The notes: generated from the letters alone by a model not told the origin. DNA of 64,000 nucleotides from Tomocerus qinae (GCA_020055645.1 CM034547.1:27900513-27964512), one strand, 5' to 3'; numbered from the stretch's first letter, positions 24,401-37,400 are shown. Made by a program: numbers and translations.

Positions 24401-26117
24401 CCTATTTTTACATCGTCCCCGAAAAACCTCATTAATTCTTCTTCCTTGAGTAAAACTTCCACAATTGGGTCCTCGGGTGAGAACCACCCCAACAACCATG
24501 CTGACTCTTCGGAGATCAAGCATATGGATGTCAAAAGTAGTAAACAGATGACCAATAATCGTACTAAGCCTGTGCCTTCAACGCAAATTGTGCCTTCATC
24601 CCAATCTGTGCAAAATCGTGGCCTTATATCCAATGGATACACATCCAACGTTAGTTCTAGTAACAATGTAACCAGTCCGTCCTCTCCGATTCCTGTTGGG
24701 TCATCGGAACCGTCTATAGCAGTATCCTTGAAATCTGGTTCTAATAAAGTAAGCTTGGGTGTGTCTAGTGCTAAGGATAAAGATCCTCACACCACGCAAA
24801 TCTCTAACACAAATGGAATTATTGGGGGTAGTGAACTAAAGTCCACAATTTTGAAGAAAACCAATGATGCAAACGCAAAAACAGAGTTAAAAAATAGCAA
24901 CAGTGATAATAGTAAACCGAAGAATGTATCAGTAGAGCCAAGGAAAGATCAGCAACACAATAATATTAATTCTAGTGGTAAAAAAATTGAGGAAAATAAA
25001 CAAAATAAAGCTCCTTCACAGTTAAGAAGTTATCAGAAACAAAAGTTGTCACAATCTGGAAATGAGTCCATGGTGTTCAATTTTACAAATCGGCAGAAAG
25101 TGCCTGACTATATCGAAGATGATGGCCTGCATAAACGTAAAATAACCTTAGATGGAACTGTGACAGACGAGTCACATGATGATGTAGAATTAGACGAAGC
25201 TGACCGAGTAGATGGGAAATTGATTCATTTCGAAGGAGCCAATGTGATAATCAACGGAAAAAGTTCAATTCAAAAAAGGCCCAAGTCACAAAAGGTATGT
25301 AAAGTAAAAGAATACTTAAATATTATAATAATACATGAAACCATTATGGATGTATTTGTAACGCACTAAAATAAAAGACTTAGAGACTTAGCAGCAATTT
25401 TTGTTAGGTTTTTCCTTTTCTTTGCCATGTATTATTTACAATGTTGTTATTTGAACTTGTTAGTTTTACATTACTATCAAAAGTATAACACACGAAGGAA
25501 ACCACTTGTGTTTAAATGTATTTGTAAGCAAGCCAGCAATAGATACGATACAAATTCTTTAACCTGTTTCCATTATATGAATTAAGCTAACTGTGAAACG
25601 AGTTAAATAGGTAGTGACTGCTAATAGCATTATCACAAGTCCACTGTTTATTTATATGCACTTTTAATTTGCAGTTAAACATTTCGTTCAATGAGGAGGC
25701 TACAACTACATTTGAATATCCGTCTGAGGCTTCTATTCTGGGCGATAGCAGTAGTGTCAATGATGATGTAGATAAAGACAACCTACTTGGTCAAAAAACT
25801 CCTAATGTCATAAACAATTCTGGGAGTAAGTTTTTTGCTACTTAGTTTTTCCTTGTCTTGCGGTATTTAGTTTGGTAACCTCTTTCTCATGCGTTTCCTT
25901 TATGATATTTAATTATTGACTAGGTGGTCTGGGTAGCTACACACCAAGTAAAATGAACAGCTTATACCAGTTGGGAACGTACAGTGAAAGACTCGTTGAC
26001 TCCAAAGCACCGATAGAAATGAAGGATGAGAATACAGAACTGATTGAAGACTACTTAAAGCCTGACACACAATCAACAACTTGGAGCAACGAAATGGGAG
26101 CAGATATTTTGTTCTAA
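21424..26117 (+). CDS. Taperin/phostensin-like PP1-docking protein, 4 coding exons
   Basis: Coding exons 21424-21685, 23202-25294, 25675-25825 and 25924-26117 have GT-AG junctions, matching phases and 2700 nt in total (899 aa). The N-terminus has PPWALELLAKN, like the P-x-W-x-x-E-L-L start of phostensin/taperin proteins. A basic segment, ILEYGPGIVRKLRSRYQSL, and RRSASLEN/RRARSVD sites follow. A long Ser/Asn/Pro-rich, presumably disordered middle contains proline clusters (SPSPPPTPSP). Exons 3-4 give LNISF, in the position of the variant RVxF PP1-docking motif, then TTTFEYPSEAS and SYTPSKMNSLYQLGTY, both recalling the conserved tail of taperin/phostensin. In animals these proteins link protein phosphatase 1 to actin structures. 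The gene structure is secure. The family assignment rests on short motifs and is probable, not proven. Confidence 0.7.
21686..23201 (+). other. Intron 1 of the taperin-like gene
   Basis: Runs from donor GTAAGA to the acceptor TTAATAG before 23202. It is T-rich with no nested gene or obvious transposon. Confidence 0.6.
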
Positions 26118-27658
26118 AGCAAAAATGTGTTGCAATATATTGGGCTAAAATAATTCATATTCCTATTGTGTGAATGTCCACACATTCCAGAGCTACGCGT
26201 TTCCAATAAGAGTTGTATTAATATTATGTGCTGTGTAAATGTAATTATGTTACTGTATATACAAAGCATTTGTTGTAATTTAGCATAATAATATGTATTC
26301 CAATTATTATGTATTCTGTAAGTAGATTATGGTTTACTTCAAAAAGTAATTCGAAATTGCGTTGCAGTACCAATTATTTACAATGGCAAATTTCCCAGAT
26401 GATTGCCGGATTCCTCCTTGTGTTTGCAATTTCGCAATGGTATGATTACTGTATGCTTACGCTATAAATACTTGACAATCAGATCTCTTTCAAGATTGGC
26501 AAATTGATTACTACAAAATAGCCTTATTTGTATTGTATTTATGTATTTAATATTAATGCTGTGACTGCAAAACAAACATAAGGCCTCTTATATGCTTACT
26601 CATTGGTATGATAATGATCACAATTAAGTTGACTTATTTATTCCGTAACATTGTCACATTTAAGTCCTAGCGACCTAGTCTGAAAACCTTTATAAATGTA
26701 TGCACTTTAAAATCATGATTAATGTATGTATATAATTATTGTTAATTCATGTTTTTGTGTTTGTCTGAATGACTTAACCAGGCAAGGTATAGTGGACCAA
26801 ATAATACAAATTACCTACTCTCCTTTTGCTTTTAATGTAGAAGATAATGACCTTCTGACATTCGTTTACGATGAATATTTACGCTTTATTGTCAACGGAA
26901 AATCATTTTCAATTGACATTAATGAGGGAATACGAACGGAACGGAAAAGATAATTTTAAATCCTAGTATTCAGTTCTACATAGTGAAGAGTTTACGAGTG
27001 AACATTATTTTATTTTGTTTGAAGACCTTTAAACAGTAGTCTTATTAGTTGTTAAAGTTTAAAAGTGAAAGAAAGTATTCGAAAAATGAAATGTCTAATA
27101 AATTCAACCTTACATAGTCTTTCAAGATGAAATATTATATTTGCTGTTAAAATTAGGGAAATACTAATAGTTATTATTTCTGTATCACTGACTGTGACTG
27201 TAACTGACACGTCAATTCCATTATTGCACTTACAAAATATAACTAGGGTTCATTTTTATGTAAGTGTATGTTCAAGTACCGATTGAAAATATTCATTGGA
27301 TACTGTTTCCCCTTTGCTCATTTATCCCCCATTAATTTCCACCTATAGTCCGTAGCTCTCCTCTAAAAAGGTAATCTAGAGGAGCCAAATTTGGTCCTTA
27401 ATCTATCTATTCCTACAGGCGTTTTGAATTCGTTGACCCATGCCTTGCAGTATCAACCTAAACATCCCGATGATTAAGTTTTCTTTTGTTAATCTTAATC
27501 AGTTAGAGGTGATAAGTAAGTAATTATTATTGGGCCACTAAGCTTCCTGTTTTCCAATGCATCATCATGATAAAAGTAATTTTTCGCAGTAATGCTACAA
27601 AACGTAATAAAAAGGTAATCGATATCCACTGCTATAATATACTGTTTAATGTACAATA
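26118..27658. other. 3' UTR and intergenic stretch
   Basis: AT-rich, with no coding sequence recognised. It begins with the 3' UTR of the taperin-like gene; an AATAAA near 27097 is one possible polyadenylation signal. No repeat seen. Confidence 0.4.
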
Positions 27659-27976
27659 GCACCCTTCAACGCAAGTAGCTAAAATCGATTAAAAAGCTAA
27701 AAACGCTAATAAAATTCTTATCTCCTTATTGCGCATGCGAAACGGATAGATTTTTGTGGCGCGAAAGGCTGATCTATCGTCGAAACTTTATCCACTCCAA
27801 CGTGGATAAAAAGGATAAAGTTTTTATTTACTTTCTTGATAAATGTGAGAAACCATGGTAACCAATTAATACTTGTTGGATACAGCTAAAATACAAACGA
27901 CCCTTCAACGACCTAGCTAAATAATCTGTTATATCCAATAAGCTAAAATAGCTGTTGCCCTGATACTGAAGGGTGC
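27659..27976. mobile_element. MITE with TA target duplication, 318 bp
   Basis: The ends are GCACCCTTCA and TGAAGGGTGC, flanked on both sides by TA, as expected for Tc1/mariner-type insertion. Subterminal copies of ACCCTTCAACG occur in the same orientation (27661 and about 27900). No coding content. Confidence 0.7.
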
Positions 27977-29035
27977 TAATACACGTGTCTGTTGTAAAAT
28001 ATTTTGCATTCCTATTATCATTCTTTGCCGTATTTAATAGATAATAACTTATTGGGTATTAACTTATTATATTCTGTAAAATGTTAATACTAATCTTAAG
28101 ACGATTTCGATTCCTAAAGTATATAATGTAACCGTATGTAACTTAGAATATTAACATTAATAATCATACAAAAATAATAGGTAATAATACAAAACATGTC
28201 GTAGTACGTATGCAACAAGCATGTCTTAATATCATAAGATCACGCTGTAGGTTGCTATATACAAACATATATAATATACAATATTAATTAAATATGTACG
28301 ATTTTCATTGTATGTAATAAGACTCTGAAATTCATTTCGTGCGTAAATAATCATAGTCCATTATAGTTATTTTTTATTTTTCTGAGTAAGATATGCAAAA
28401 GAAAAGATCATGATGCAAAGAATACATTGCTGTTAAAGCATGTATAATTAAATGTAAGGGTTTCCATTTCCACCTTGTTTGATTGTTGGATGACTGGTCT
28501 GTTAAGGTAGGCGTGTGCAGTTGGTAGTACATCTGATAATATGTTACGCATCAGTAAAGCAAACACACAATAACTGTCTTTTTTGAGGGCACACAGTCAA
28601 CAGCAGCACAGAGCACAATAAATATTGCTCTCTAATGCGAGTTAGGTATGTAGTACCTAAAATGTACTATTTACTACATAGCCATATAAAATTCATCATT
28701 ACTTCATTGTAAGTTCGGGCACACGATATACAATTTATTTATACAACAAAAGACTGCATAGATAAAATTGCTCTAAACCTATAACGTGGTTTTTGGCAAT
28801 TTAGTATGCAATTACAACATCTTTATTTCACAGCATATCTAAATATTTATATACAGTAGGTAGGGGAGCTACATAAATTAGTTATGGTCAGTACACATTT
28901 CCTATTTATTCTCTAAACGAGAATTTTGACAAAAATAGTTTGCTCAAACTACAAAAACAATAGAAAAGTAGGTAGGTACCACATTATTTGGTTTATCAAA
29001 TACGTATGGGTACTTAATAGGGGCAATTGGTACTT
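27977..29035. other. Intergenic stretch between convergent genes
   Basis: AT-rich, no coding sequence recognised. It separates the 3' ends of the taperin-like gene and MED22 and should contain the MED22 3' UTR at its right edge. Confidence 0.4.
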
Positions 29036-32000
29036 CTATTTGAAAGAAGAAGAATAGTATTCTTCTTCGAGGTCATATAGGTCTGTCGCCATGTCGTCTC
29101 TTAAAGTCATCAACTTTCGATCACACTCCACTTGCTTCTGCTTGAAAAGATGACTGTTTTGTACAATGGCTTCATTCACCGAAGGGAAGTCATTTAAAAT
29201 TAAATACTGCTTGATGTCTGCTACCAATTTCATTAAAGATTCTCCTGCTCGTACCTGAAGTAAAACAAGAAATTTAATAGAATACCCAATTGTTAATTAA
29301 AAGCAAAAGCAAATTATGATACAGATAGTATGATACTGATACTGATGTGCAGTTAAACTTGGTATTTTTAGAATCTTTAATAACAGTAACTGCAGCTATT
29401 CAATCATTGCGTTTTCTCATTCTGCTCTGGCAGATCCACGATTAAAGAAAATGCAATGAAGATGTACATGTTAAATACAACAGCCAGATATATACACAGT
29501 TTATTCTTTACACGTTTTATATCATTTTATTCTTTGCTAGCCATTTAGATATACAGTTAATTGCCATTGCATTTGCAAGGTGCCATGTTTTAGTATCTTT
29601 TATTATCAACCTCAACTTACACTTACCATATTGGCAGCTCTTACAGACATTTCAAAATGATCTTCATCCGCTTGGGTAGCTCTAAAAACTTGGCCTTCAC
29701 TCTCGATACGGGCCAATTTGATGATCTCTATTAAAAATAAAGTGCACATTTATTACTTACCTATAATTAGATACATATAAGATATCAATGTATATAATGA
29801 TTATAATAACAACGAAAGTGCATTTTAAATGCATAATGGCGAAGTGATCTGGTTCTAAATATGTAGACATTTGCTTAAATGCACTAGATAGATACATGAC
29901 ATGCATTAGTGTCTTAGTGTTGTTCCATCTTTTTTACTGATAAACACTAGTTTAATGTTTTCATTAATAATCTCATTAATTAAATCTTACTTACTATGAG
30001 CTTTTGAGATCGAATCATCGAACACACAAAATATGATTATTATAACATATTAAATGAGCCCTCTACTAATTTAAATTAAAGGTAAAACAACTTTCTTTGC
30101 TATTTCGCCTGGTGGGTTGAAGTACGACACAGGTTGCAGAGGAAGGTGAGGAAAGATGGTGAAGAGGTGGGTGAGAGAGGATGAGGAGGAGAGTGAGGAG
30201 GTGGTCATTTTAAAATGGATATTAAAGGGGTTGAAAGGTGTATATGTTACACAGGAAGTCCAGACCAGATATATGTAAAATGTGTAAAATGTCTAGGATA
30301 TATGTATTTGCAAAAACCAAAATTTTGATTTATAACGAACCTAATTAAACTTACACGAAAGTACATTTGACAGTCAGTATATAACTCAGTGTACAAAATT
30401 TATCACTTTTTAGACTTTTTACCATCACAGTGGTAAAAATGCATTTAATGGTAAAAATGGTAAATTTCAGCGATATACACAAGACTTACTAAAATATAGG
30501 TTTTAAAACTTTATTTTCTATGAAATATTTCCAATTAGCCCTTTAGTTAATCAAAGTAATCCTATTAATTTGGTTGTTCCCCAAAAGTTATAAAAAAATG
30601 TTACTAAAACCAAGATTGCATTTGGTATCGCCAATGGACCAGTTGGCTATTCACGCAGCGCTCCATTAACGGCTACAGGTCTATCTTTTTAATGTCGTTG
30701 TGTCTCGTTAATGGGGCGCTGCGTGAATAGCCAAGCCAACTGGTCCATTTAAAATTGATATGAATGCGCCAATTTAATTGCAATTATATACTATCTCAAT
30801 CGGCAAATAAGAGCGATTAGTGTCCCCATCGGTTGAATCCAACTCTGATTGAATGGACATTTATCAATTTGTGACAACAATCATCAGCTGCTAAGCAATT
30901 TTATACTTTGGCACTCAATTTTATTCAAAATTTAAACACGAAATTTAAATGAAACTATTTTTTACCATTTTTACCAATTTATACCACTTACCACTAGTTT
31001 TTAGTTGGTGGTATTTAACGTTAAATACCATTAAAAACCACTTACCACTGGTAAGTGGTAAATGGTATTTTGTACACTGAATAACTGTCTTTAAGTGACC
31101 ACCTCCTTGCCCTTACTCACCTCCCTTCACCCTTGTTGGGATTTGCCACAGTTAGGAAAAGTTTGGGTTCTGCTTAGCTGCTTTATCAGAGCGGCAAATT
31201 AACATAAGATGTAATTACATAAGATGATGCACACCGACCTACAAAATTTTTCACTGCGCAACTCGAACTACACGATTATACTATAGTAGTGATATTACAT
31301 AAAGCAAGTACAAAGTATGGTGGTTTGGTAGTAGGCTCAGTGATGGATCCGGTCAACTGACGGATCCATCATGGTCCTTGGTCTATTACATCCATACCTT
31401 CCAACTCCTACCCTCCTCCCCTGAAAACCGAAGGAACCTTCTGCGACATTATGTACATTATGTACCACAAAATTTAAACCACTAAACTTTAAATTTACAC
31501 TTCAATTATCAAGTTTTTTATCGCTCATAAGCTGTTTAGAAGCGACTTTCCTATACCCCTTACACGTGACTCCCTAAAAAAATAATCTTCCAAAACTATA
31601 ATAGTGTCTACGTGTGACGTAGTATTTAGAGTATGTTGGAAAGGAGTAGTGACCAGCTACAATCCACTTCCAGTTTCCGACTATCCCCACTGCCGGAAGG
31701 ATTTTAAGTATACGGTATTTCAAAAGTTATCAAAAAACAAAACCAAGATTCTCGCATTTAAACCTAGTGTATGGTCGATGAGTCACATGGTACCAATGTA
31801 TTAGAGTAGGGAGTACATTTCCTCCAAGGAGGAAGTGTACTCCCTACTCTTTTAACATTGTATTGCTATACATATACTGTTATTATTATATGTATATCCT
31901 AAAGAAGGTATGTATGGCGGGAGCCTAGCTTAGCCTGGGTCCATTCACGTTCCATAGCCGTAGCTTTAGTCGGCGGTTGAACTTGAATTTATGCACTAAT

Positions 32001-33445
32001 TTAAGGGGAGCCACCCCTCCGTCGAGGTATCTACCGGAATTTGGCATGAACTCGATCTATTTACATTGAGTTGAGTACAAAACCATTCAAATTTTATTTT
32101 TTTAGGAAATCAAGGAAAACTCAAAAACTCTTCCGTTTTCAATTTTGATTTTTTTACCTAAAATTCTTACAGGGTCGTGGAGGGTCACAAGTTTGCGTTT
32201 TGTTCAAAAAGACTTTTGGTTATTTTATAAAAAATTCATAAACCTATCCCGCCAAAAAAAATAAAAAACTTTTTGGTAGAATGGCCAGTGTGACCTTTAC
32301 AGGTCAAATTTGTAACATATCTGAAACTTGTGACCCTCCAGGATCTTCATCCTAAATTTTGAGATCAACTACGCCCAGATTGCTTGAAAATTAGGCGACT
32401 TATCCATGATTTCCTGGAGTAGGAAATTACATTGAAAACCAAGTACTACTGCCTGACCTTAAACCTAGGTAGACCGATTATGCGTAATTTAATAAACTGC
32501 ATTATTAATACATAATATCATCAATAAGCCCATTCTTTTTAGCTTGCCTGAATAAGGCAGCATATAGAATCGCACAGTCCGTCAGTTTACATTATAACTT
32601 TTGAAGGCATGGATTATGGATGGATTTCAACTGAACTTAAATATCTATTTTCAATTTGTATTCAATTTTAGTCTTTACATTTTTCTAAATCCTATTCATT
32701 TTGATAGCTGTTATTACTTACTTTTAATTTTGTTTTGAATTTCATAGTCAAACCAATCAATTTAATTTTTTTTGATTTTGATACTCAACATTATTCGATT
32801 TTGTATTTATTTTGATAGTCAATATTAATCTAGGTATTTTGATTTTATATTAATCTTGATAGTCAATATTAATATATTTTGATTTTGTATTGATCTTAAC
32901 TAATATTAATATATTTTGATTTTGTATTGATCTTGATAGTCAACATTAATCTATTTTGATTTTTTGTTGATTTTCAGTCAACATTATTCTATTTTGGTAT
33001 TGATATAAAATATGATGATTAATATTGATCTAATTTGAATTACAGTTTAGCAATTAAAATAAATCTATTTCTATTATTATTTATGCCTACAAAAATGTGT
33101 ACATGGTCCCCTTCACTCAGGGGGGGAGGCGAGCTTCTGTTACGGCTTGCCATAGGTTTTAGTAATTAGTACAATAGTCTCATGCATCATTCATTAAGCC
33201 TGGCCTGTATTAATAATTGCTACCTACCATAGTATATAAAATGTAAACTACATTTGCAAGATAATTTATTTTATTTCTATTAAATGGGTATTGGTAATAA
33301 TACTTTATTGTGCATATAATATTATGTGTGTATCACCTGAGAAATTATCAACCATTGATTTAACGTTGTCTTTCAGTCTTTTATTGTATGCTTTCAGCAG
33401 GGCTTCTTTTCCTTGAGAAACAGCAGTGCGGCTTGGTTGGGCCAT
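29036..33445 (-). CDS. MED22: Mediator complex subunit 22, 3 exons
   Basis: Head-module subunit of Mediator, the complex that connects transcription factors to RNA polymerase II. Coding exons in transcript order: 33445-33337, 29727-29627 and 29254-29036. They join with correct GT-AG borders and phases to 429 nt (142 aa), the usual length for the insect protein. Diagnostic stretches are [10 protein letters not shown]-like [19 protein letters not shown] near the start, [25 protein letters not shown] across the exon 2/3 junction, and the acidic end [15 protein letters not shown]. Intron 1 is 3.6 kb and crowded with mobile elements. The start lies about 1 kb from the divergent POLR1H start. The identification is firm. 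Confidence 0.97.
30387..31079. mobile_element. hAT-like MITE in MED22 intron 1, itself carrying an insertion
   Basis: The ends are CAGTGTACAAAAT and its complement. Subterminal ACCATTTTTACC and CCACTTACCACT motifs recur in both orientations. ATAAC lies just outside each end (one base of extra homology), but no clean 8-bp duplication is seen. A second palindromic element (30633-30749) is nested inside. Confidence 0.6.
30633..30749. mobile_element. Nested palindromic MITE, 117 bp
   Basis: AATGGACCAGTTGGCTATTC at the left matches the complement at the right end. The arms continue through CACGCAGCGC and CATTAACG, leaving a loop of about 30 bp. The right arm has a 5-bp CAAGC insertion. It has inserted in the larger element. 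Confidence 0.75.
31767..31996. mobile_element. 230-bp MITE, copy 1 (in MED22 intron 1)
   Basis: Starts GTGTATGGTCGATGAGTCAC and ends TTTATGCAC, with TA on both sides. A second copy of the same 230-bp length is at 34109. It contains a strong internal hairpin, AGAGTAGGGAGTACA..TGTACTCCCTACTCT. No coding content. Confidence 0.8.
32003..32060 (-). repeat. Dispersed repeat fragment (also at 40573)
   Basis: On the minus strand this reads GAGTTCATGCCAAATTCCG then AGATACCTCGACGGAGGGGTG, closely matching 40573-40630 on the plus strand. The parent element is not identified. Confidence 0.5.
32690..33060. repeat. Degenerate tandem repeat, ATTTTGAT/AGTCAATATTAATC type
   Basis: A loose repetition of TATTTTGATTTTGTATTGAT and CTTGATAGTCAATATTAAT runs through this part of MED22 intron 1. 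Units vary between about 35 and 60 bp. Confidence 0.6.
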
Positions 33446-34498
33446 TTTATCTGAATCTGAAATTCATCTCACAAACATTCAAAGGGATATTAATAGTTAA
33501 TTTCTTTTGTTTGTAGCTATATCAAATCATCCAAAAATAGTGAATGATTATCATTTTATCATGTGTTATGGTCATGATGTCATGATCATTTCACAATTTG
33601 GCAATGGGAAAAGTTCTAATAGCACTTCCATAAATTATTAATTATTACATTCATGACCTCTAGGTACAATGGACCGGAAGTCACTACTCACTATTAAGGA
33701 CGCAGAGGATTAATCTATCTAATCTAACCACAATAATCAAAAATTAAACACCAAAAAAGTGGATTAGGTAATCACATTTAAGGAATTATGTTGTGAATAA
33801 CTGATTTACAAATACGTAAATAAAAGACAACAATTTGAATGTACACTTAGGATTAGGATGGAGTAGAATAATATTTTGTAATTTTTTTACTACAATAATA
33901 CTTACAAAAATGAAAAAAACGTGACGATTTCCCAGACTCTGCATGTGCATTGGACTCAAGATTTCACCCGACTCGGTTCACACAACTCACACAGATGCTT
34001 ATTGTTGATGTATCATGTATCACATGACCATGAATAAGCGCCAACCCTTGGGTATTCACAATGTGCACAGTGCACACGGAGAATAATATTGGAATTGGAT
34101 TTATATTAGTGTATGGTCGATGAGTCACATGGTACCAATGTATTAGAGTAGGGAGTACATTTCCTCCAAGGAGGAAGTGTACTCCCTACTCTTTTAACAT
34201 TGTATTGCTATACATATACTGTTATTATTATATGTATATCCTAAAGAAGGTATGTATGGCGGGAGCCTAGCTTAGCCTGGGTCCATTCACGTTCCATAGC
34301 CGTAGCTTTAGTCGGCGGTTGAACTTGAATTTATGCACTAGATTTATATACTCTTTCGACTTTACGCTTTACGTTGCAAAGCGTAAAGCGTATTATTGTT
34401 GATGTTGATATTTATACATTTATAATATAATATTAATTATTATTAAAAGTCAGACAATTTGTTGTTTGTAGTGACAATTTATATCTTTGCAAAAAATT
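33446..34498. promoter_or_regulatory. Divergent promoter region of MED22 and POLR1H
   Basis: The 1053 bp between the two divergent start codons must contain both 5' UTRs and promoters. A 230-bp MITE copy occupies 34109-34338. No core promoter element could be assigned with confidence. Confidence 0.45.
34109..34338. mobile_element. 230-bp MITE, copy 2 (between MED22 and POLR1H)
   Basis: Reads the same as 31767-31996 in the same orientation, with the same ends and internal hairpin, and is also flanked by TA. The close match over the whole length implies recent mobility of this family. Confidence 0.85.
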
Positions 34499-37400
34499 AT
34501 GACGACGTTAATGAAACATTTATTTTCAACCGCTCCAGATTTTTGTCCATCATGCGGTTCCATACTACAAACACCTACTGGCAGAGAATCTGATCGAGAG
34601 TGCAGTGTATGCCACTGTGACATTGGTGACAAAGGTTAACTTAATAGAGGTTTCCCACAATTGGTGACCGGTCGGTAAGGTTGCTGCAAACGGGACGCAC
34701 TAACCGGAAATTTTTAAGTTCTTTCCTCAATATGTAAGAATGACGAATTTAGTCTTCAGCATATAGTCACTTTTAACTTTATAAGCCACCCGTCCGGGGC
34801 CGTCCGTCACTATTTTCGCCTTTTTTCTAACCTAACCTAATAAAAATTAACAAAATAAATAAATGTTTGGTCGTTTCAATTTTATTAGGTTAGGTCAAAA
34901 AAGAGGCAAATAGTGACTGGTTTTGAAAATACTTAGACATTAGAAATTAGTTGCCTGATTGGGAAAAGAACTTAGGACAGGAAATTTCCGGTTACTGCGT
35001 TCCGTTTGCAGCAACCCAACCGGCCGGTGGCTGAATTTAGGCAGCGGTACCTCGTTGCCGGTGTTGCCGTTGTTGCCGGTGTTGCCGGTACACATTGTTG
35101 CCAAATAACTTTCTTACCGGCGACACCGGCGACACCGGCAACAGCGGCGACACCGGCAACACATTCCACATGCCCATCTGATTGCCTTTATCACTTATAG
35201 TTTAATAAATAATTACTGAGTTTCCGATTATAAGTCTTCTGGCGGATTTGGTCGTCACGAAGTGAAAATTCATCGTTATTGTGCTCGATAGATGCCCCAC
35301 CACTGCCCTGAAGGAAACGTGTATTTAAAGTGCACATGCACATGCTTTGACTGATTTTACACGCACATTTCCTTTAGTGCAGTGGTGAGGCATCTATCGA
35401 GCACAATAACGATGAATTCTCACTTGTTGACGACCAAATCCGCCAGAAGACTTATAATCGGAAACTCAGTAATTGAACAAGCGGTCCATATATTCCGGAT
35501 ATAACAAACATGAAACATAACATAAATGAAATAAACAATTTCGACAGTTATCATTATGAGTAAAAAATTATTATGTTATGTTCGTTATATTCAAATCTGA
35601 TAGAATGTCAATTTTCCCCAGATCCCTCCTTATTTGTTTAATTCATTTAGGTTAGGTTTATTATATCCGCATTATATGGACGGCTAGATCTATATTAATT
35701 TATTATATATTATACTACATAATATAAGTCATAAAGGCAATCAGATGGGTATGTGGAATGTGTTGCCGGTGTCGCCGTTGTTGCCGGTGTCGCCGGTGTC
35801 GCCGGTGTTGCCGGTGTCGCCGTTAAGAAAGTTATTTGGCAACAATGTGTACCGGCAACACCGGCAACAACGGCAACACCGGCAACGAGGTACCGCTGCC
35901 TAAATTCAGCCCCGGCCGGTCACCAAAACATAAATAGGTATTGAAATGACTCCAATAACAAACTGTCTGTGTTATCCTGGAATTGTGGGAAACGTGAATT
36001 TTACCGGACATAGTGTGTGCAGTACCGTATTTAAAAGCCATTTTCTCGGAGTTGTCTAGAATCTATACCCAATTGCCTCAGGAATTTTTTTGGTATTTTG
36101 AGAAAAAATTTCCTTTTTTCTTGGATTTTGAGGAGGCCCCCAATGCATTTGCCCCCAATGCAATGCCCCCCTCTCAATGCAGCCTTGAGTGTTTGTGAGA
36201 AATTCCTACTCTTTTCCATGTTAAACATTGTCCTCCAAACTTCGAAACCATATATTATATGTGTGAATCTATTTTTAAATGATCCAATTTTCAACTAAGC
36301 TTTTAGAACTTAGTCGCCCTAATCATGCATGACTAGCATCGTAGCGTAGCATCACTATGCTAAGCGCTAAACTTTGCTGGCTGGGATCGGATCGGTACCC
36401 GATAAATTCACATGCATAGCATACCTCGAATCGAAATCTCAACAGTTGTACAAGGGATTGAGGTGGTCTAGAAACTGCCCCACCGGATTAGGGGGTACAG
36501 ATTTTAGCGGAATTTGAGATATAATTACCATAAGAACATATAAGGTTTTTTGAATAAATACGTTTATTTACTATTGACACCAAGATGCCTCGAATTTGTC
36601 ACTCTATAGTAACGCATTTGTTTAATATCAATTCTTGATTGATCAATAGGCATCTTGATTGACACCATTTTCGGTGAGGGCTAATAGACAAATGGCTTAA
36701 GACCCCAGATAAAGTGTCACTTCCTTTTCACTTCCTCCGCAAAGGATCATGCATAAATAAAACAAGTGCGTTGCCCCAGGTGAGGAGATTTTGAATTTTA
36801 GACAAAATTGGTAACTGAATAGTCCTCTTTTCAGGAGGAAGTGAAAAGGAAGTGACACTTTAACTAGGGTCTAAGTCTGCAAAATTTCGTTGCATTTTGT
36901 GCCCAAAGCGCGAAAATTTTCGGGGAAAGTCAAGTTATTTTTTTCTTTTGATTTCGGGGGCAGGGGGAGGAGAAGCTCTTAAGCCTCCCTATAGATACGT
37001 CTAAGAACAAGCTTATGTAATCTATTTCGATAGCCAATATTTATATCTACGCGTACTACTTTTCTTCCAAACATGTGTACACGGTCACGGTCTCTTTTCT
37101 TCTTCTAATATTATGGCTTGCCGTTACTTTATGGGGTTGGGGTTTATGGCAGTACCGTATTTAGAAGTCGATTTTGGAGGGGGCAATGGTATCATACGAC
37201 AATATATATTAGGCATAATCGCGAAAAATTTTGGCTTATTTTGTTTAAAATGAGTCAAAAATAGCCTGAAAATGGCATAAAATCGCGCGAAATTTTTTTT
37301 TATTTTGATAAAAATTTTCCCTTTTTCTTGGATTTCGGGGGGGGGGGCATTTTCCCCCAATGCCCCCCCTCAATACGGCCTTGGTTTATGGTTTAAATTA

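Noticed and set aside
23329-24666. Two long minus-strand open frames opposite the taperin-like gene
   Set aside because: They are antisense shadows of a secure coding exon with no motif of their own.
34972-35944. Open frames coding for VAGVAG/PATPAT repeats
   Set aside because: Produced by the 9-bp GTTGCCGGT tandem array in the foldback element, on both strands.
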